Source of the DNA: VRUE01 sp963840565
GTDB taxonomy: Bacteria; Actinomycetota; Thermoleophilia; Solirubrobacterales; 70-9
Reading direction: 5' to 3'
DNA: 64,000 nt
Assembly (NCBI GenBank): GCA_963840565.1
Contig: CAWIZH010000002.1
Span: forward strand, 1,178,001 to 1,242,000
Shown: positions 16,270 through 23,739 of the stretch, one piece after another
Numbering within the stretch: position 1 is the stretch's first letter
How the letters are laid out: every line of letters begins with the position of its first letter
Notes under the pieces: model-generated
The model's database searches: none
What the model was told of the DNA's origin: nothing
What the model saw: the letters and a program-made list of their open reading frames with translations, nothing else
Position numbers and translations under genes: made by a program

Positions 16270-17601
16270 TCACGCCACCAGCCTGACTTCGAAGCTCGGG
16301 ACGACAAGCGCGCCGGCTCCCCCGAGCAGGGCGAGGATTCGGCTTACGTAGGCGGTTGTCTCGGGGATCGCTGGGACGCAGTGGCAAGCTTCGACCGGGG
16401 CTGGGCCGGCGTTGTAGGCGGCTAGGGCAAGTTGCGGAGAGCCGAGCTGACGGATCAGGTCTGACATCAGGTGGGCCTGTGCGTCAATTGCCGCGACCGG
16501 GTCGAATGGGTCGGTGAGGCCGTAGGCGGCCGCAGTGGACGGAATGAATTGCGCGATTCCCTGGGCTCCCGCCGGCGAAGAGGCGAAGGGGTTGAAGTTC
16601 GACTCGGCCATCAGCTGGGCGGCGAGCAGCGCCGCCGAGACGTTCCAGTGCGTGGCGGCGCGCAGCAGAGGCGCGCGAAAACGGGCGGGCACGAATGCGG
16701 GCAGGCCGGCCGATCCCGAAACGCTTCCGTCACCCCCGTTAGCGCCTACCGAGTTCCCCGCCTGAGAGCACGGCGGCGGGCCCGCGTCGTAGCCGAAATG
16801 CCAGCTCTCCCAGCTGTAGCGCTGGACGAAGCCAAAGCGGCCCGCGTTGGCCGCCAGCCAGCCGTAGGCGGATTCCGGCCCGAGGTCGAGCTCGGTGGCG
16901 CAGCGATGCAGCGATTGGCCTGGCGGCGCCACCCACTTTGGATCGGGATGGGCCGCAAAGAGGGCTGCCTGTTCGGCGTCAGAGCGGAAGGCCGAGTTGA
17001 CGATCAGCGAGAGACCCGCGCCGCGCGCCGCCGCGGCCATACGGTCGAAGGCCGCGGCCACATCCGGGCGCATCCCCTCGCCCTGCCGATAGGCAAGGGT
17101 GCCGCTGTAGCCGCCGCCGCTCGCGGTAATCGGCATCGAAGACGACGGCACCGCCGGTGCCCCGGCTTCCGCGACCGCCGACGCCTCCGTGCGCGAGCGC
17201 CCATCTCCGACAGTGAGATCGGCGACTACAACCGCTCTGGCCCGCACCGGCGCAAACGAGGACGCGTCGGGGAAGTCGAGTCGCAGATGGGCGGCGCCAA
17301 CTTCATTGGCGCGAGCGGCTTCGAGCGCCGCCACCCGCGCCCGCGCTAGATACACGACCTTCTCCAGGTGAAGCGGGTTTGGCAAGCCATTGGGAAGCGT
17401 TGGCGGGGAGAGCAGGCGCGGCAGGTCATCGCGCATCGAGCGCGCGGCCGAGATCGCCGCCAAGTCGGCTGCTCGTTGCGCCCTCCCCTTACCCGTCACC
17501 GCCCCGGCGATCGCGACCAGCGCCAACGCCGCCGCGATCAGGGCGAAGGCGCCGCCCAATGCCAGCGGCAGTGCCTGCCCGTTCTCTCCTCTTACGTCCA
17601 T
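16270..17601 (-). CDS. TadG-like membrane anchor fused to VanY peptidase and lytic transglycosylase domains
   Basis: The 443-aa product has three parts. Residues 1-60 (ENGQALPLALGGAFALIAAALALVAIAGAV, then RAQRAADLAAISAARSM) look like the TadG/Flp-pilus-associated N-terminus. Residues ~170-275 match M15B D-alanyl-D-alanine carboxypeptidases (SAFRSDAEQAALF, SLHRCATELDLG and SWHFGY supply Zn ligands and the catalytic acid). Residues ~310-425 match SLT lytic transglycosylases (AESNFNPFASSPAGAQGIAQFIPSTAAAYG with the catalytic Glu, and LALAAYNAGPAPV). It likely remodels peptidoglycan at a pilus or secretion site. ATG 17601 is preferred over an upstream in-frame start at 17643. Confidence 0.88.
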   Translation of the reverse strand: MDVRGENGQALPLALGGAFALIAAALALVAIAGAVTGKGRAQRAADLAAISAARSMRDDLPRLLSPPTLPNGLPNPLHLEKVVYLARARVAALEAARANEVGAAHLRLDFPDASSFAPVRARAVVVADLTVGDGRSRTEASAVAEAGAPAVPSSSMPITASGGGYSGTLAYRQGEGMRPDVAAAFDRMAAAARGAGLSLIVNSAFRSDAEQAALFAAHPDPKWVAPPGQSLHRCATELDLGPESAYGWLAANAGRFGFVQRYSWESWHFGYDAGPPPCSQAGNSVGANGGDGSVSGSAGLPAFVPARFRAPLLRAATHWNVSAALLAAQLMAESNFNPFASSPAGAQGIAQFIPSTAAAYGLTDPFDPVAAIDAQAHLMSDLIRQLGSPQLALAAYNAGPAPVEACHCVPAIPETTAYVSRILALLGGAGALVVPSFEVRLVA

Positions 17602-17735
17602 GCCCCTAACCTGACGAGGGCCGGCGCGCACGTGGCGCGCCAAAGCGAGTGACTTCGTGCCGTTTGTGGGACCGAACCTTTTCGGCCTCCCGGCCGTAGA
17701 CCGGGCGAGCCGTCAACCGAGCCGAGGAGGCCACG

Positions 17736-18257
17736 ATGCCGCAGTCCAACGCGTTTCACCCGTCCACCACCCGGATCCGAGCGGTCGGACTCGTGCTCCT
17801 GGCCTTCGCTCTCGTGGTCGCCGCGATCACGGCAAGCGCCGTCGCCCAGAGCGGTGGCAGCAAGCGGGTGGCGAAAGAGGCTGCGAACGCGGCTCTCGGC
17901 AAGACCGTGCTGACCAGCACAACGGGCCGCACCCTCTACAGCCTCAGCGTCGAGAAGAACGGCAAGTTCATCTGTACCGGCTCCTGCCTCTCTGTCTGGC
18001 ACCCGCTGACCGTGCCGGCCGGGGTCAAGCCAATCGGCCCGGTCAAGCTCGGCACGATCGAAAGACCGGAAGGCGGCACCCAGGTCACCTACAAAGGCCG
18101 CCCGCTCTACCGCTTTGGTTCCGACACCAAGGCCGGGGAAGCCAACGGCGAGGGGATCAAAGACGTCGGCACCTGGCACGCAGCAACGCCGCCGCAGCCC
18201 AAGGCCGAACCAGCGCCCCAGCCCCAGCCAACGCCCGAAAATCCGTACGGTTACTGA
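17736..18257 (+). CDS. Secreted COG4315 protein (Yx(FWY)xxD-type repeats)
   Basis: This 173-aa exported protein has an N-terminal hydrophobic segment (AVGLVLLAFALVVAAITASAVAQ) and then two copies of the COG4315 unit: GRTLYSLSVEKNGKFICTGSCLSVWHPLTVP, and GRPLYRFGSDTKAGEANGEGIKDVGTWHAA. It ends in a Pro/Ala/Gln tail. No lipobox cysteine is seen, so it is secreted or anchored by its N-terminal helix. The molecular function of the family is not established. The SD is AGGAGG, 9 nt before the ATG. It is convergent with the epimerase gene. Confidence 0.88.
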   Translation: MPQSNAFHPSTTRIRAVGLVLLAFALVVAAITASAVAQSGGSKRVAKEAANAALGKTVLTSTTGRTLYSLSVEKNGKFICTGSCLSVWHPLTVPAGVKPIGPVKLGTIERPEGGTQVTYKGRPLYRFGSDTKAGEANGEGIKDVGTWHAATPPQPKAEPAPQPQPTPENPYGY

Positions 18258-18281
18258 CGGCTCGCCGCCGGCGTTCCCCCG

Positions 18282-19277
18282 CTAGCGCGAGCGCACGGCC
18301 TCGATCGCCTGCTTCAGCGTCGCACGGGCGTCGTAGTGGGGCATCCAGTGCAGCTTGCGGCGGGCCCGGGCGGTGTCCATCAGCACCGGGCGGCGGACCG
18401 CCTCGATCCAGGCGGCCTCGTCGGGCAGGAACGGCATCAGGGCGACGGCCTCGGCGGCGACGCCGACCGCGAGGTGCGGCGCCGGTACCGCGTGCCAACC
18501 GAGCGCGTGGGCGAGATCGGTGATCGTTATCTGGCCAGGCCCGGCGAGGTTGTAGACGCCGGACTCGCCATGACCGACGACCGCAGCGCAGAGGGCCGCG
18601 GCGACGTCATCGTGGTGGACGAGCTGGAACGGCACGCCGGGGTCGGGCAGCACCGGCCGCAGCTCCGGCACCTTGCCGAGCGCCCAGCGCAGCGGCCCCG
18701 GGATTCGCTGGCCAACGGCCAGCAGCGGAATCAGGTCGAGCAGCAGCGTCGCTTCCGGCCCGGCGACGATGCAGGGCCGGAAGACGTAGGCATCGGTGTC
18801 CGAGCCCTCGAGCGCGGCGGCAAGCTCGGCCTCAACCTCGGCCTTGTGAGCGGAGTAGGGATGGCGCGAGGTGCCCCGCACCGGTTCGTCCTCCTCGAGC
18901 AGGGCAGGCATGCCGCGGTGAAATCCGTAGGCCGCGACCGAAGAGGTGTAGACCAGCCGCTTCGCGCCTGCCGCCGCGGTGGCCTCGAAGACGTTGCGCG
19001 AGCCGGTCAGGTTGACCTCGCGGCTCTCGCTGCCGCCGGCGACGATCGCGAAGGCGAGGTGGACGACCACGTCGGCATCGGCCACCAGCTCGTCGACGGC
19101 GTCGCGATCGAGCACGTCGCCACGCCGGTACTCGGTCTTCTCCCAGCCGTGCCCGGCGAGATCGAAGGGCCGCCGCGCCATCCCGATCACCCGGTCGACT
19201 TCAGGCAGCCGCTCCAACGCGGAGATGAAAGCCCGGCCGATCTCACCCGTGGGGCCGGTGACTGCGACGGTCAGCAT
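18282..19277 (-). CDS. NAD-dependent epimerase/dehydratase (extended SDR)
   Basis: This 331-aa Rossmann-fold protein has the dinucleotide-binding motif VAVTGPTGEIGRAFISAL at the N-terminus. The SDR catalytic pair is in VYTSSVAAYG and, after a charged loop, HPYSAHKAEVE (Tyr-x3-Lys). FNLAGPGQ-like YNLAGPGQITITDLA follows. The substrate is probably a nucleotide sugar or a sterol-like alcohol but cannot be specified. ATG 19277 is preceded by CAGAAT 6 nt upstream, suggesting a leaderless mRNA. A longer frame to 19532 overlaps the vapC gene and is rejected. Confidence 0.9.
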   Translation of the reverse strand: MLTVAVTGPTGEIGRAFISALERLPEVDRVIGMARRPFDLAGHGWEKTEYRRGDVLDRDAVDELVADADVVVHLAFAIVAGGSESREVNLTGSRNVFEATAAAGAKRLVYTSSVAAYGFHRGMPALLEEDEPVRGTSRHPYSAHKAEVEAELAAALEGSDTDAYVFRPCIVAGPEATLLLDLIPLLAVGQRIPGPLRWALGKVPELRPVLPDPGVPFQLVHHDDVAAALCAAVVGHGESGVYNLAGPGQITITDLAHALGWHAVPAPHLAVGVAAEAVALMPFLPDEAAWIEAVRRPVLMDTARARRKLHWMPHYDARATLKQAIEAVRSR

Positions 19278-19342
19278 GCGGCGATTCTGGCGAAATGAGA
19301 GACGCGAGGGCGAGAGGCCGCGCCACTGCAACGAAGGCCCCC

Positions 19343-19759
19343 TCAGGCGGCGACGTCGACTATCTCGATCAGATCCTCGAGACCGCGAAGATCCTTTGCG
19401 TTCAGGGTGTAGAGAGGGAAGTCGTATGCCAGTGCGGTGGCGGCGATCATCAGGTCGACCGCTCGGGCTCCCCGCGCTTTCCGTCCCATGGCGACGACCG
19501 CCACATAAACGGGACCGTAAGCGCGAGCGCATGCCGAGTCGAAGGGCACCGCTTCCACCCCCGTCTCAAAGCGCTGGAGGCGATGCTGGCGCCGCGCCCG
19601 TTCCATCTCGTCGGCGACGGCGTGCGGGCCAGCTGTCAACTCCGCCAGGGTCAAAGACGAGATCGAGATCTCGGCCGGGAGGCGATCGGGATCGACCTCG
19701 TCGATACCGATCACCACCGATGTGTCGATCAGCCCACGCCCCCGTGGGGGTTCAGCCAC
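19343..19759 (-). CDS. vapC: PIN-domain toxin (VapC), third module
   Basis: This 138-aa PIN protein shows GLIDTSVVIGIDEVD (first Asp), ISSLTLAELTAGPHA (Glu), AVDLMIAATALAYDFPLYTLNAKDLRGLEDL (two Asp), the pattern of FitB/VapC toxins. GTG 19759 overlaps the end of the antitoxin gene by 8 nt. It pairs with a Phd-type antitoxin and not a VapB type, a common mixing of families. Confidence 0.88.
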   Translation of the reverse strand: MAEPPRGRGLIDTSVVIGIDEVDPDRLPAEISISSLTLAELTAGPHAVADEMERARRQHRLQRFETGVEAVPFDSACARAYGPVYVAVVAMGRKARGARAVDLMIAATALAYDFPLYTLNAKDLRGLEDLIEIVDVAA

Positions 19760-20006
19760 GGGGCGTAGGATCCTGATCGGCGTAAGCGTCGATGTCCTGC
19801 CGGAACTTCTCGTAGTCGATCTGCGGAGCTCCCTCGAAGGCGGCAAGAAAGACGTCGCGGGGGATGTATTGGCGCGGCCTGTACGGGCGCAGCTCACCGA
19901 CCGGCCTCCCGTTGCGGGTGACTATGAAGTCCTCGCCGTCGTCCAGGGCCCGCATTATCTCGCCGCTGTTGTTGCGAAGTTCGCGCTGTGTCAGTTTCTT
20001 CGTCAT
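19752..20006 (-). CDS. Phd/YefM-family antitoxin
   Basis: This 84-aa protein begins MTKKLTQRELRNNSGEIMRALDDGEDFIVTRNGRPVGELRPYRP, the classic Phd/YefM DNA-binding fold, followed by an acidic toxin-binding tail (YEKFRQDIDAYADQDP). ATG 20006 is used; a GTG one codon earlier is possible. A short palindrome lies 13 nt upstream. It overlaps, in another frame, the 3' end of the ParA-like gene at 19894-20622. Confidence 0.88.
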   Translation of the reverse strand: MTKKLTQRELRNNSGEIMRALDDGEDFIVTRNGRPVGELRPYRPRQYIPRDVFLAAFEGAPQIDYEKFRQDIDAYADQDPTPRG

Positions 20007-20622
20007 CACGGCCAGCGTAGCACCTGTGCTCCAGTCTATTTTCGTTTTCCAAGAATGATCCGGTCAAGGCCGAGGGCAGGCCGCCTGGGGAAGCTGCGGG
20101 CAAGACGCCGAACAACGCCCGGCGAGCGGGGACCCACCCGAGCGCCTGCTCGAGGACCTTGGTGCGCAGGCCGCGGCCGGCAAGATCTCGAACCGCGAGA
20201 GCGGTGAGGGCGCGATCCTGATCGAGGTCGGCACGGAGCAATGCCCCAGTTAGCCGGATGCCGGGATCGGCCAGCGCCGCCTGAAGCCGCGCCGGTGGCA
20301 GGTGGACGACGGCGACCGAGTCGCGGACCAGTGGCAGCGCCGCGCGCACCTTCTCGAACGCCTCCGGGTCGTCGGCAACGGCGAGGTGACAGGTCTGCCC
20401 CCGCGAGGCGGCGCGCAACTGCGGCAGGTGAACCGCGAGCCGCTCCTCCAGCTCGCGCGCACCTGCCGAGGCGACCAAAGTCGGGCGCGGCGGGCGACCG
20501 CCAACGTCGATCAGCAGCCCGGGACGATCCGGCTCCGATCCGGCGCAAGCGAGCGCCGCTGCCGCTGCCTTCGAGCCACTCGCGGCGCCAACGGCGGTGA
20601 CGAGGAGCACCGCCTCGCTCAT
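19894..20622 (-). CDS. ParA/TadZ-like protein, 3' end probably disrupted
   Basis: The first ~200 residues look like a degenerate P-loop/ParA fold of the Tad locus: MSEAVLLVTAVGAASGSKAAAAALACAG, GLLIDVGGRPPRPTLVASAGARELEERL, GALLRADLDQDRALTALAVRDL and RGLRTKVLEQALGWVPARRALFGVLP. The Walker lysine loop is not canonical. After GGLPSALTGSF the frame reads into the toxin-antitoxin module, overlapping the antitoxin gene by over 100 nt. The tail there (Arg/Gln-rich) is unlikely to be native. Most simply, the TA module replaced the original 3' end. Its ATG overlaps the TadE stop (ATGA). Confidence 0.65.
   Translation of the reverse strand: MSEAVLLVTAVGAASGSKAAAAALACAGSEPDRPGLLIDVGGRPPRPTLVASAGARELEERLAVHLPQLRAASRGQTCHLAVADDPEAFEKVRAALPLVRDSVAVVHLPPARLQAALADPGIRLTGALLRADLDQDRALTALAVRDLAGRGLRTKVLEQALGWVPARRALFGVLPAASPGGLPSALTGSFLENENRLEHRCYAGRDDEETDTARTSQQQRRDNAGPGRRRGLHSHPQREAGR
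20019..20030. promoter_or_regulatory. Palindrome upstream of the Phd-type antitoxin
   Basis: AGCAC-CT-GTGCT is a perfect inverted repeat just before the antitoxin start. It is probably the autoregulatory operator, though at 5 bp per arm chance is not excluded. Confidence 0.45.
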
Positions 20623-20954
20623 CGCGAGGCCTTTCTGGCGAAGGCCGAGCTGGTGATGGCGAGGCGATCGGCCAGTGATGGGAAGGGCGAGGGCGGCGCC
20701 AGCCGCACGGTGACCTCGCCCCCGCGGACCGAGACTTCGCTGTCGTCGTCGGCCCAGCCTGGCAGGGCCGCCCGTACCGCGCCCCTCGCCGGCCTCCCCG
20801 CCGCGAGCGCCAGCGCCCCGGCCTCGGCGGCCCCGTCGGCAATGGTCATCGCGTAGCCGGCGGCGAGGAGCTGCAGCGCCAGAAGCCCCGCCAGCAGCAA
20901 GGCCGGAACCGCAGCAACGAGCTCGACGGTTGCCTGCCCACCCTCTCTATCCAT
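20619..20954 (-). CDS. TadE-like pilus/secretion protein
   Basis: This 111-aa protein has the TadE signature at the N-terminus, GGQATVELVAAVPALLLAGLLALQLLAAGYAMTIADGAAEAGALALA: a Glu five residues into a hydrophobic helix, as in type IV prepilins. The remainder is a short extracytoplasmic domain. It overlaps the upstream TadE gene by 8 nt and the downstream ParA-like gene by 4 nt. It is one of two consecutive TadE genes; no TadA ATPase, TadB/C or prepilin peptidase gene is visible nearby, so the locus is partial. Confidence 0.85.
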   Translation of the reverse strand: MDREGGQATVELVAAVPALLLAGLLALQLLAAGYAMTIADGAAEAGALALAAGRPARGAVRAALPGWADDDSEVSVRGGEVTVRLAPPSPFPSLADRLAITSSAFARKASR

Positions 20955-21297
20955 CGCCCAGCTCCGTCTTCGCCCCGACCATCAGTCGCGGCATCCCGGG
21001 CAGCAGCCGCGGGATCGCCACCCGCACGGAAACGGCATCCGAATCGCCCACTTCGGCACCAGAACGCAGCGACGCCGGCAGCGCCCGCCGGGCAACCGCC
21101 GTCGCATCGCCGCCCACGAGTGCCGCCCGCGCCCCTGCCCGCGCCGCAACCCCCGCTGACCACAGCGCCTGACCGGCAAGGCCGATCTGCGCCGCCACCA
21201 GGATCGCCAGCAGCAAGAAGGGAACCGTCGCGATCAACTCGACCGAGGCGGTCCCTTCCTCCCTGTGGCCTGCGCTGCTGGTGGCTGGTGACGGCAC
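20947..21297 (-). CDS. TadE-like pilus/secretion protein
   Basis: This 116-aa protein has EEGTASVELIATVPFLLLAILVAAQIGLAGQALWSAGVAARAGARAALVGG, the TadE prepilin-like helix with its conserved Glu, then a short beta-rich tail (VSVRVAIPRLLPGMPRL). The start is GTG at 21297 and alternatives are few. It is the first gene of a three-gene overlapping unit with the second TadE and the ParA-like gene. Confidence 0.85.
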   Translation of the reverse strand: MPSPATSSAGHREEGTASVELIATVPFLLLAILVAAQIGLAGQALWSAGVAARAGARAALVGGDATAVARRALPASLRSGAEVGDSDAVSVRVAIPRLLPGMPRLMVGAKTELGDG

Positions 21298-21366
21298 GCT
21301 GCGACCGTCGCAGTCGCGGACGCGCGCGTGGTGCGCTCAGGCGCGCGGATCAGTCACGAATCAATC

Positions 21367-21735
21367 TCAGTAGGAGTTCGCGTCGATCCAGACCCGCCAG
21401 ATCGCCGCGATCGAGCCGCCGAGCAAGACGATCCAGACAAGGGTGCCGCCACCGGTGGAGAAGAGCTCGTCACTGCCGGCGATCAGCAATGCAAGCATGC
21501 CCAGCGCGGCGTAGAGGATCGCCCGGCGAGAGTCGCTCAGGGTCGCCAGGGTGAGCTGATTCTGGCGGCCGAGTACAAAGACCATCCAGGCGATCGCAGC
21601 GAGGAAGCCCATCGTGATCGCGGTCAGAATCGCTTCGGCGAAGTTGCCGCCCGACGGGGCGAAGGCAACGAACAGTGCCAGCAGCATGATGATCGCGACA
21701 TCGCGCAGGGTGCGCACAGGAAAAATTCTACGCAC
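21367..21735 (-). CDS. Multi-pass membrane protein of unknown function
   Basis: This 122-aa protein has four hydrophobic helices (VAIIMLLALFVAFAP, ILTAITMGFLAAIAWMVFVL, AILYAALGMLALLIAG and LVWIVLLGGSIAAIWRVWI). No motif gives a function. It is 12 nt downstream of another small membrane protein and of pit, so it may be co-expressed with phosphate transport. Confidence 0.75.
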   Translation of the reverse strand: MRRIFPVRTLRDVAIIMLLALFVAFAPSGGNFAEAILTAITMGFLAAIAWMVFVLGRQNQLTLATLSDSRRAILYAALGMLALLIAGSDELFSTGGGTLVWIVLLGGSIAAIWRVWIDANSY

Positions 21736-21747
21736 CGGGCGGCTCGC

Positions 21748-21984
21748 TCACTTGCGCGTCATCACGACGATGCCGAAGGCAACTGCCGCCAGCGTGGCCA
21801 GCATGGCGAGGCCGGCCAGCGTCGCCGCCGCCCCCGCGGCCAGCGGCCGCTCGTTTCGGCTGAGGTCGGCGAAGCGGGCAACGCCCCAAATCGCGACCGA
21901 GAAGACGACCGTGACTCCGACCCCGGCGAACAGCGAAACAACCACCGTCTCCAGCAGCTGCTTGGTCTCGACCACGACCGCCAT
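21748..21984 (-). CDS. Small membrane protein downstream of pit
   Basis: This 78-aa protein has two hydrophobic segments (VVVSLFAGVGVTVVFSVAIWGVARF and AGAAATLAGLAMLATLAAVAFGIVVM) joined by a short polar loop. It begins 3 nt after the pit stop codon, so it is almost certainly co-translated with the transporter. It may be an accessory subunit, but no homologous function is known to me. Confidence 0.75.
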   Translation of the reverse strand: MAVVVETKQLLETVVVSLFAGVGVTVVFSVAIWGVARFADLSRNERPLAAGAAATLAGLAMLATLAAVAFGIVVMTRK

Positions 21985-21987
21985 CGC

Positions 21988-23085
21988 TCAGCCCGCGGGC
22001 ACCGGAGCGCCCTCGCGCGAGCGGCGCGCGAAGACAGCGAAGATCAGCGAGAGCGACATCAGCGTCACCAGCACCGGGCCGAGGGCGCCGCTGCCGAAGA
22101 TCGCGGTCAAGCCGTAGGCGAGCGCGCCAATCGCCGCGGCGGCCGGCAGCGTCAGCAGCCAGGCAGTGATGATGTTGCCGGCCACCCCCCAGCGCACCGC
22201 CGAGACCCGCTTGCCGGCGCCGGCGCCCATCACGCCGCCGTTGATCACGTGGGTGGTCGAGAGCGGGAAGCCGAAGTGGGTCGAGGCGAGGATCACGGTC
22301 GCGCCCGCGCCCTGGGCGGAGAACCCCTGCGCCGCGTCCATCTTGATGATCCGGGTGCCGGTCGTGCGGATGATCCGCCAGCCGCCGCTGTAGGTGCCGA
22401 GGGCGATCGCGGTTGCCGAGGAGACGATCACCCAGGTCGGCGGGTCGGCGTTGGCGCCGAGCGTGCCGTTGGCGACCAGGGCGAGCGTGATCACACCCAT
22501 CGTCTTCTGCGCGTCGTTCGTGCCGTGGGCCAGGGCCAGCAGCCCACCGGAGATGATCTGTCCGTAGCGAAAGCCACGCGTCACCATTCCCGGCCGCTGC
22601 CGGCCGACCACCCGGTAGACCAGCCCGATCGCGATCCCGGCGACGACGAAGGCAAGGATCGGCGCGATCACGGCCGGGATCAGGACCTTGCCGACCAGGC
22701 CGTCGGCGAGGACGGCGTCGAAGCCGGCCGCGGCCACCGCCGAGCCGACGACGCCGCCGATCAGCGCGTGCGAGGAGCTGGAGGGCAGGCCGAAGGACCA
22801 GGTGATCAGGTTCCAGGCGATCGCCCCGATCAGCCCGGCGAAGACGATCGTCGGCGTGATCACGGCGGAGTTGACGACGTCGTTGGCGACGGTCGCGGCA
22901 ACCGAGATCGAGATGAAGGCGCCGAGGAAGTTGAGCGCCGAGGCGATCCCGATCGCCACCGAGGGCCGCGCCGCCCCGGTCGAGATCGAGGTCGCGACGA
23001 CGTTGGCGGTGTCATGAAAACCGTTGGTGAAGTCGAAAGCGAGGGCGGTGCCGACGACGATGAAGAGGATGACGTCGGAGCTCAC
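21988..23085 (-). CDS. pit: Inorganic phosphate transporter, PiT family
   Basis: This 365-aa transporter takes up divalent metal-phosphate with a cation gradient. The two diagnostic repeats are DFTNGFHDTANVVATSI near the N-terminus and ALAHGTNDAQKTMGVITLAL in the second half. About ten membrane segments are visible. Its ATG overlaps the DUF47 stop (ATGA), the standard pairing of low-affinity phosphate transporters with their PhoU-like partner. It is the last main gene of the PHP-GT/ppk/DUF47/pit string, which has a PHO-box-like array upstream. Confidence 0.95.
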   Translation of the reverse strand: MSSDVILFIVVGTALAFDFTNGFHDTANVVATSISTGAARPSVAIGIASALNFLGAFISISVAATVANDVVNSAVITPTIVFAGLIGAIAWNLITWSFGLPSSSSHALIGGVVGSAVAAAGFDAVLADGLVGKVLIPAVIAPILAFVVAGIAIGLVYRVVGRQRPGMVTRGFRYGQIISGGLLALAHGTNDAQKTMGVITLALVANGTLGANADPPTWVIVSSATAIALGTYSGGWRIIRTTGTRIIKMDAAQGFSAQGAGATVILASTHFGFPLSTTHVINGGVMGAGAGKRVSAVRWGVAGNIITAWLLTLPAAAAIGALAYGLTAIFGSGALGPVLVTLMSLSLIFAVFARRSREGAPVPAG

Positions 23086-23699
23086 GAGTTCTTTATGACG
23101 ATGCCCTCGATGATCTGCGCGGCGGTCTCAGTCGCGTCAATCGCGTTCTCGAGCACGGCGAACATGTCCTTCCAACGGATCACGACCATCGGGTCGATCC
23201 CATTGGAGAAGAGCGAGGCGACGGCGTCGCGCGAAATCCGGTCGCCCTCGTTCTCGAGGCGGTGGATCTCGATCCAGTATTTGTCGAGCTGCTTGAACTC
23301 AGGCAGGTGCTCCAGCCCCTCGGCAAGCTGCTCGCAGGCCCCGACCAGGACTTTGGTCAACGCCTGCGCCTGCGACATCGGCGCCTCGATCTTGTAGAGG
23401 CCGAGCAGGTCCGCGGCCTCCTCGGTGAAGTCGACGATGTCGTCCATCTGCGTCGCCAGCCCGTAGATATCCTCGCGGTCGATCGGGGTGACAAAGGTCG
23501 AGTTGAGGCGTTTGATGATCGCGTGGGTAATCCGGTCGCCCTCCTTCTCGGCCTTGAAGATCTCCTGGGCGAGGTCATCGGCATCGGGCCACGTCCCCAT
23601 CATCTGGTCGAGCAGTCGAGAAGCCTGGAGGGTGTTCTGCCCGGCCTCGATGAAGAGGTCGAAGAAGGTGCGATCGCGAGGCAGGAGGGAGAGGCGCAC
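23082..23699 (-). CDS. DUF47 PhoU-like regulator of PiT transporter
   Basis: This 205-aa all-helical protein resembles PhoU: FFDLFIEAGQNTLQASRLL, then EIFKAEKEGDRITHAIIKRLNSTFVTPIDREDIYGLATQMDDIVDFTEEAADLL and ENEGDRISRDAVASLF. The ExxxD metal-binding repeats are present. It acts at the cytoplasmic face to gate PiT. It is coupled to pit by a 4-nt overlap and lies 40 nt downstream of ppk. Confidence 0.93.
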   Translation of the reverse strand: MRLSLLPRDRTFFDLFIEAGQNTLQASRLLDQMMGTWPDADDLAQEIFKAEKEGDRITHAIIKRLNSTFVTPIDREDIYGLATQMDDIVDFTEEAADLLGLYKIEAPMSQAQALTKVLVGACEQLAEGLEHLPEFKQLDKYWIEIHRLENEGDRISRDAVASLFSNGIDPMVVIRWKDMFAVLENAIDATETAAQIIEGIVIKNS

Positions 23700-23739
23700 G
23701 GCCTGGCAATCCTATTGGTAGGAGCGGGCGCGGTCCTGC

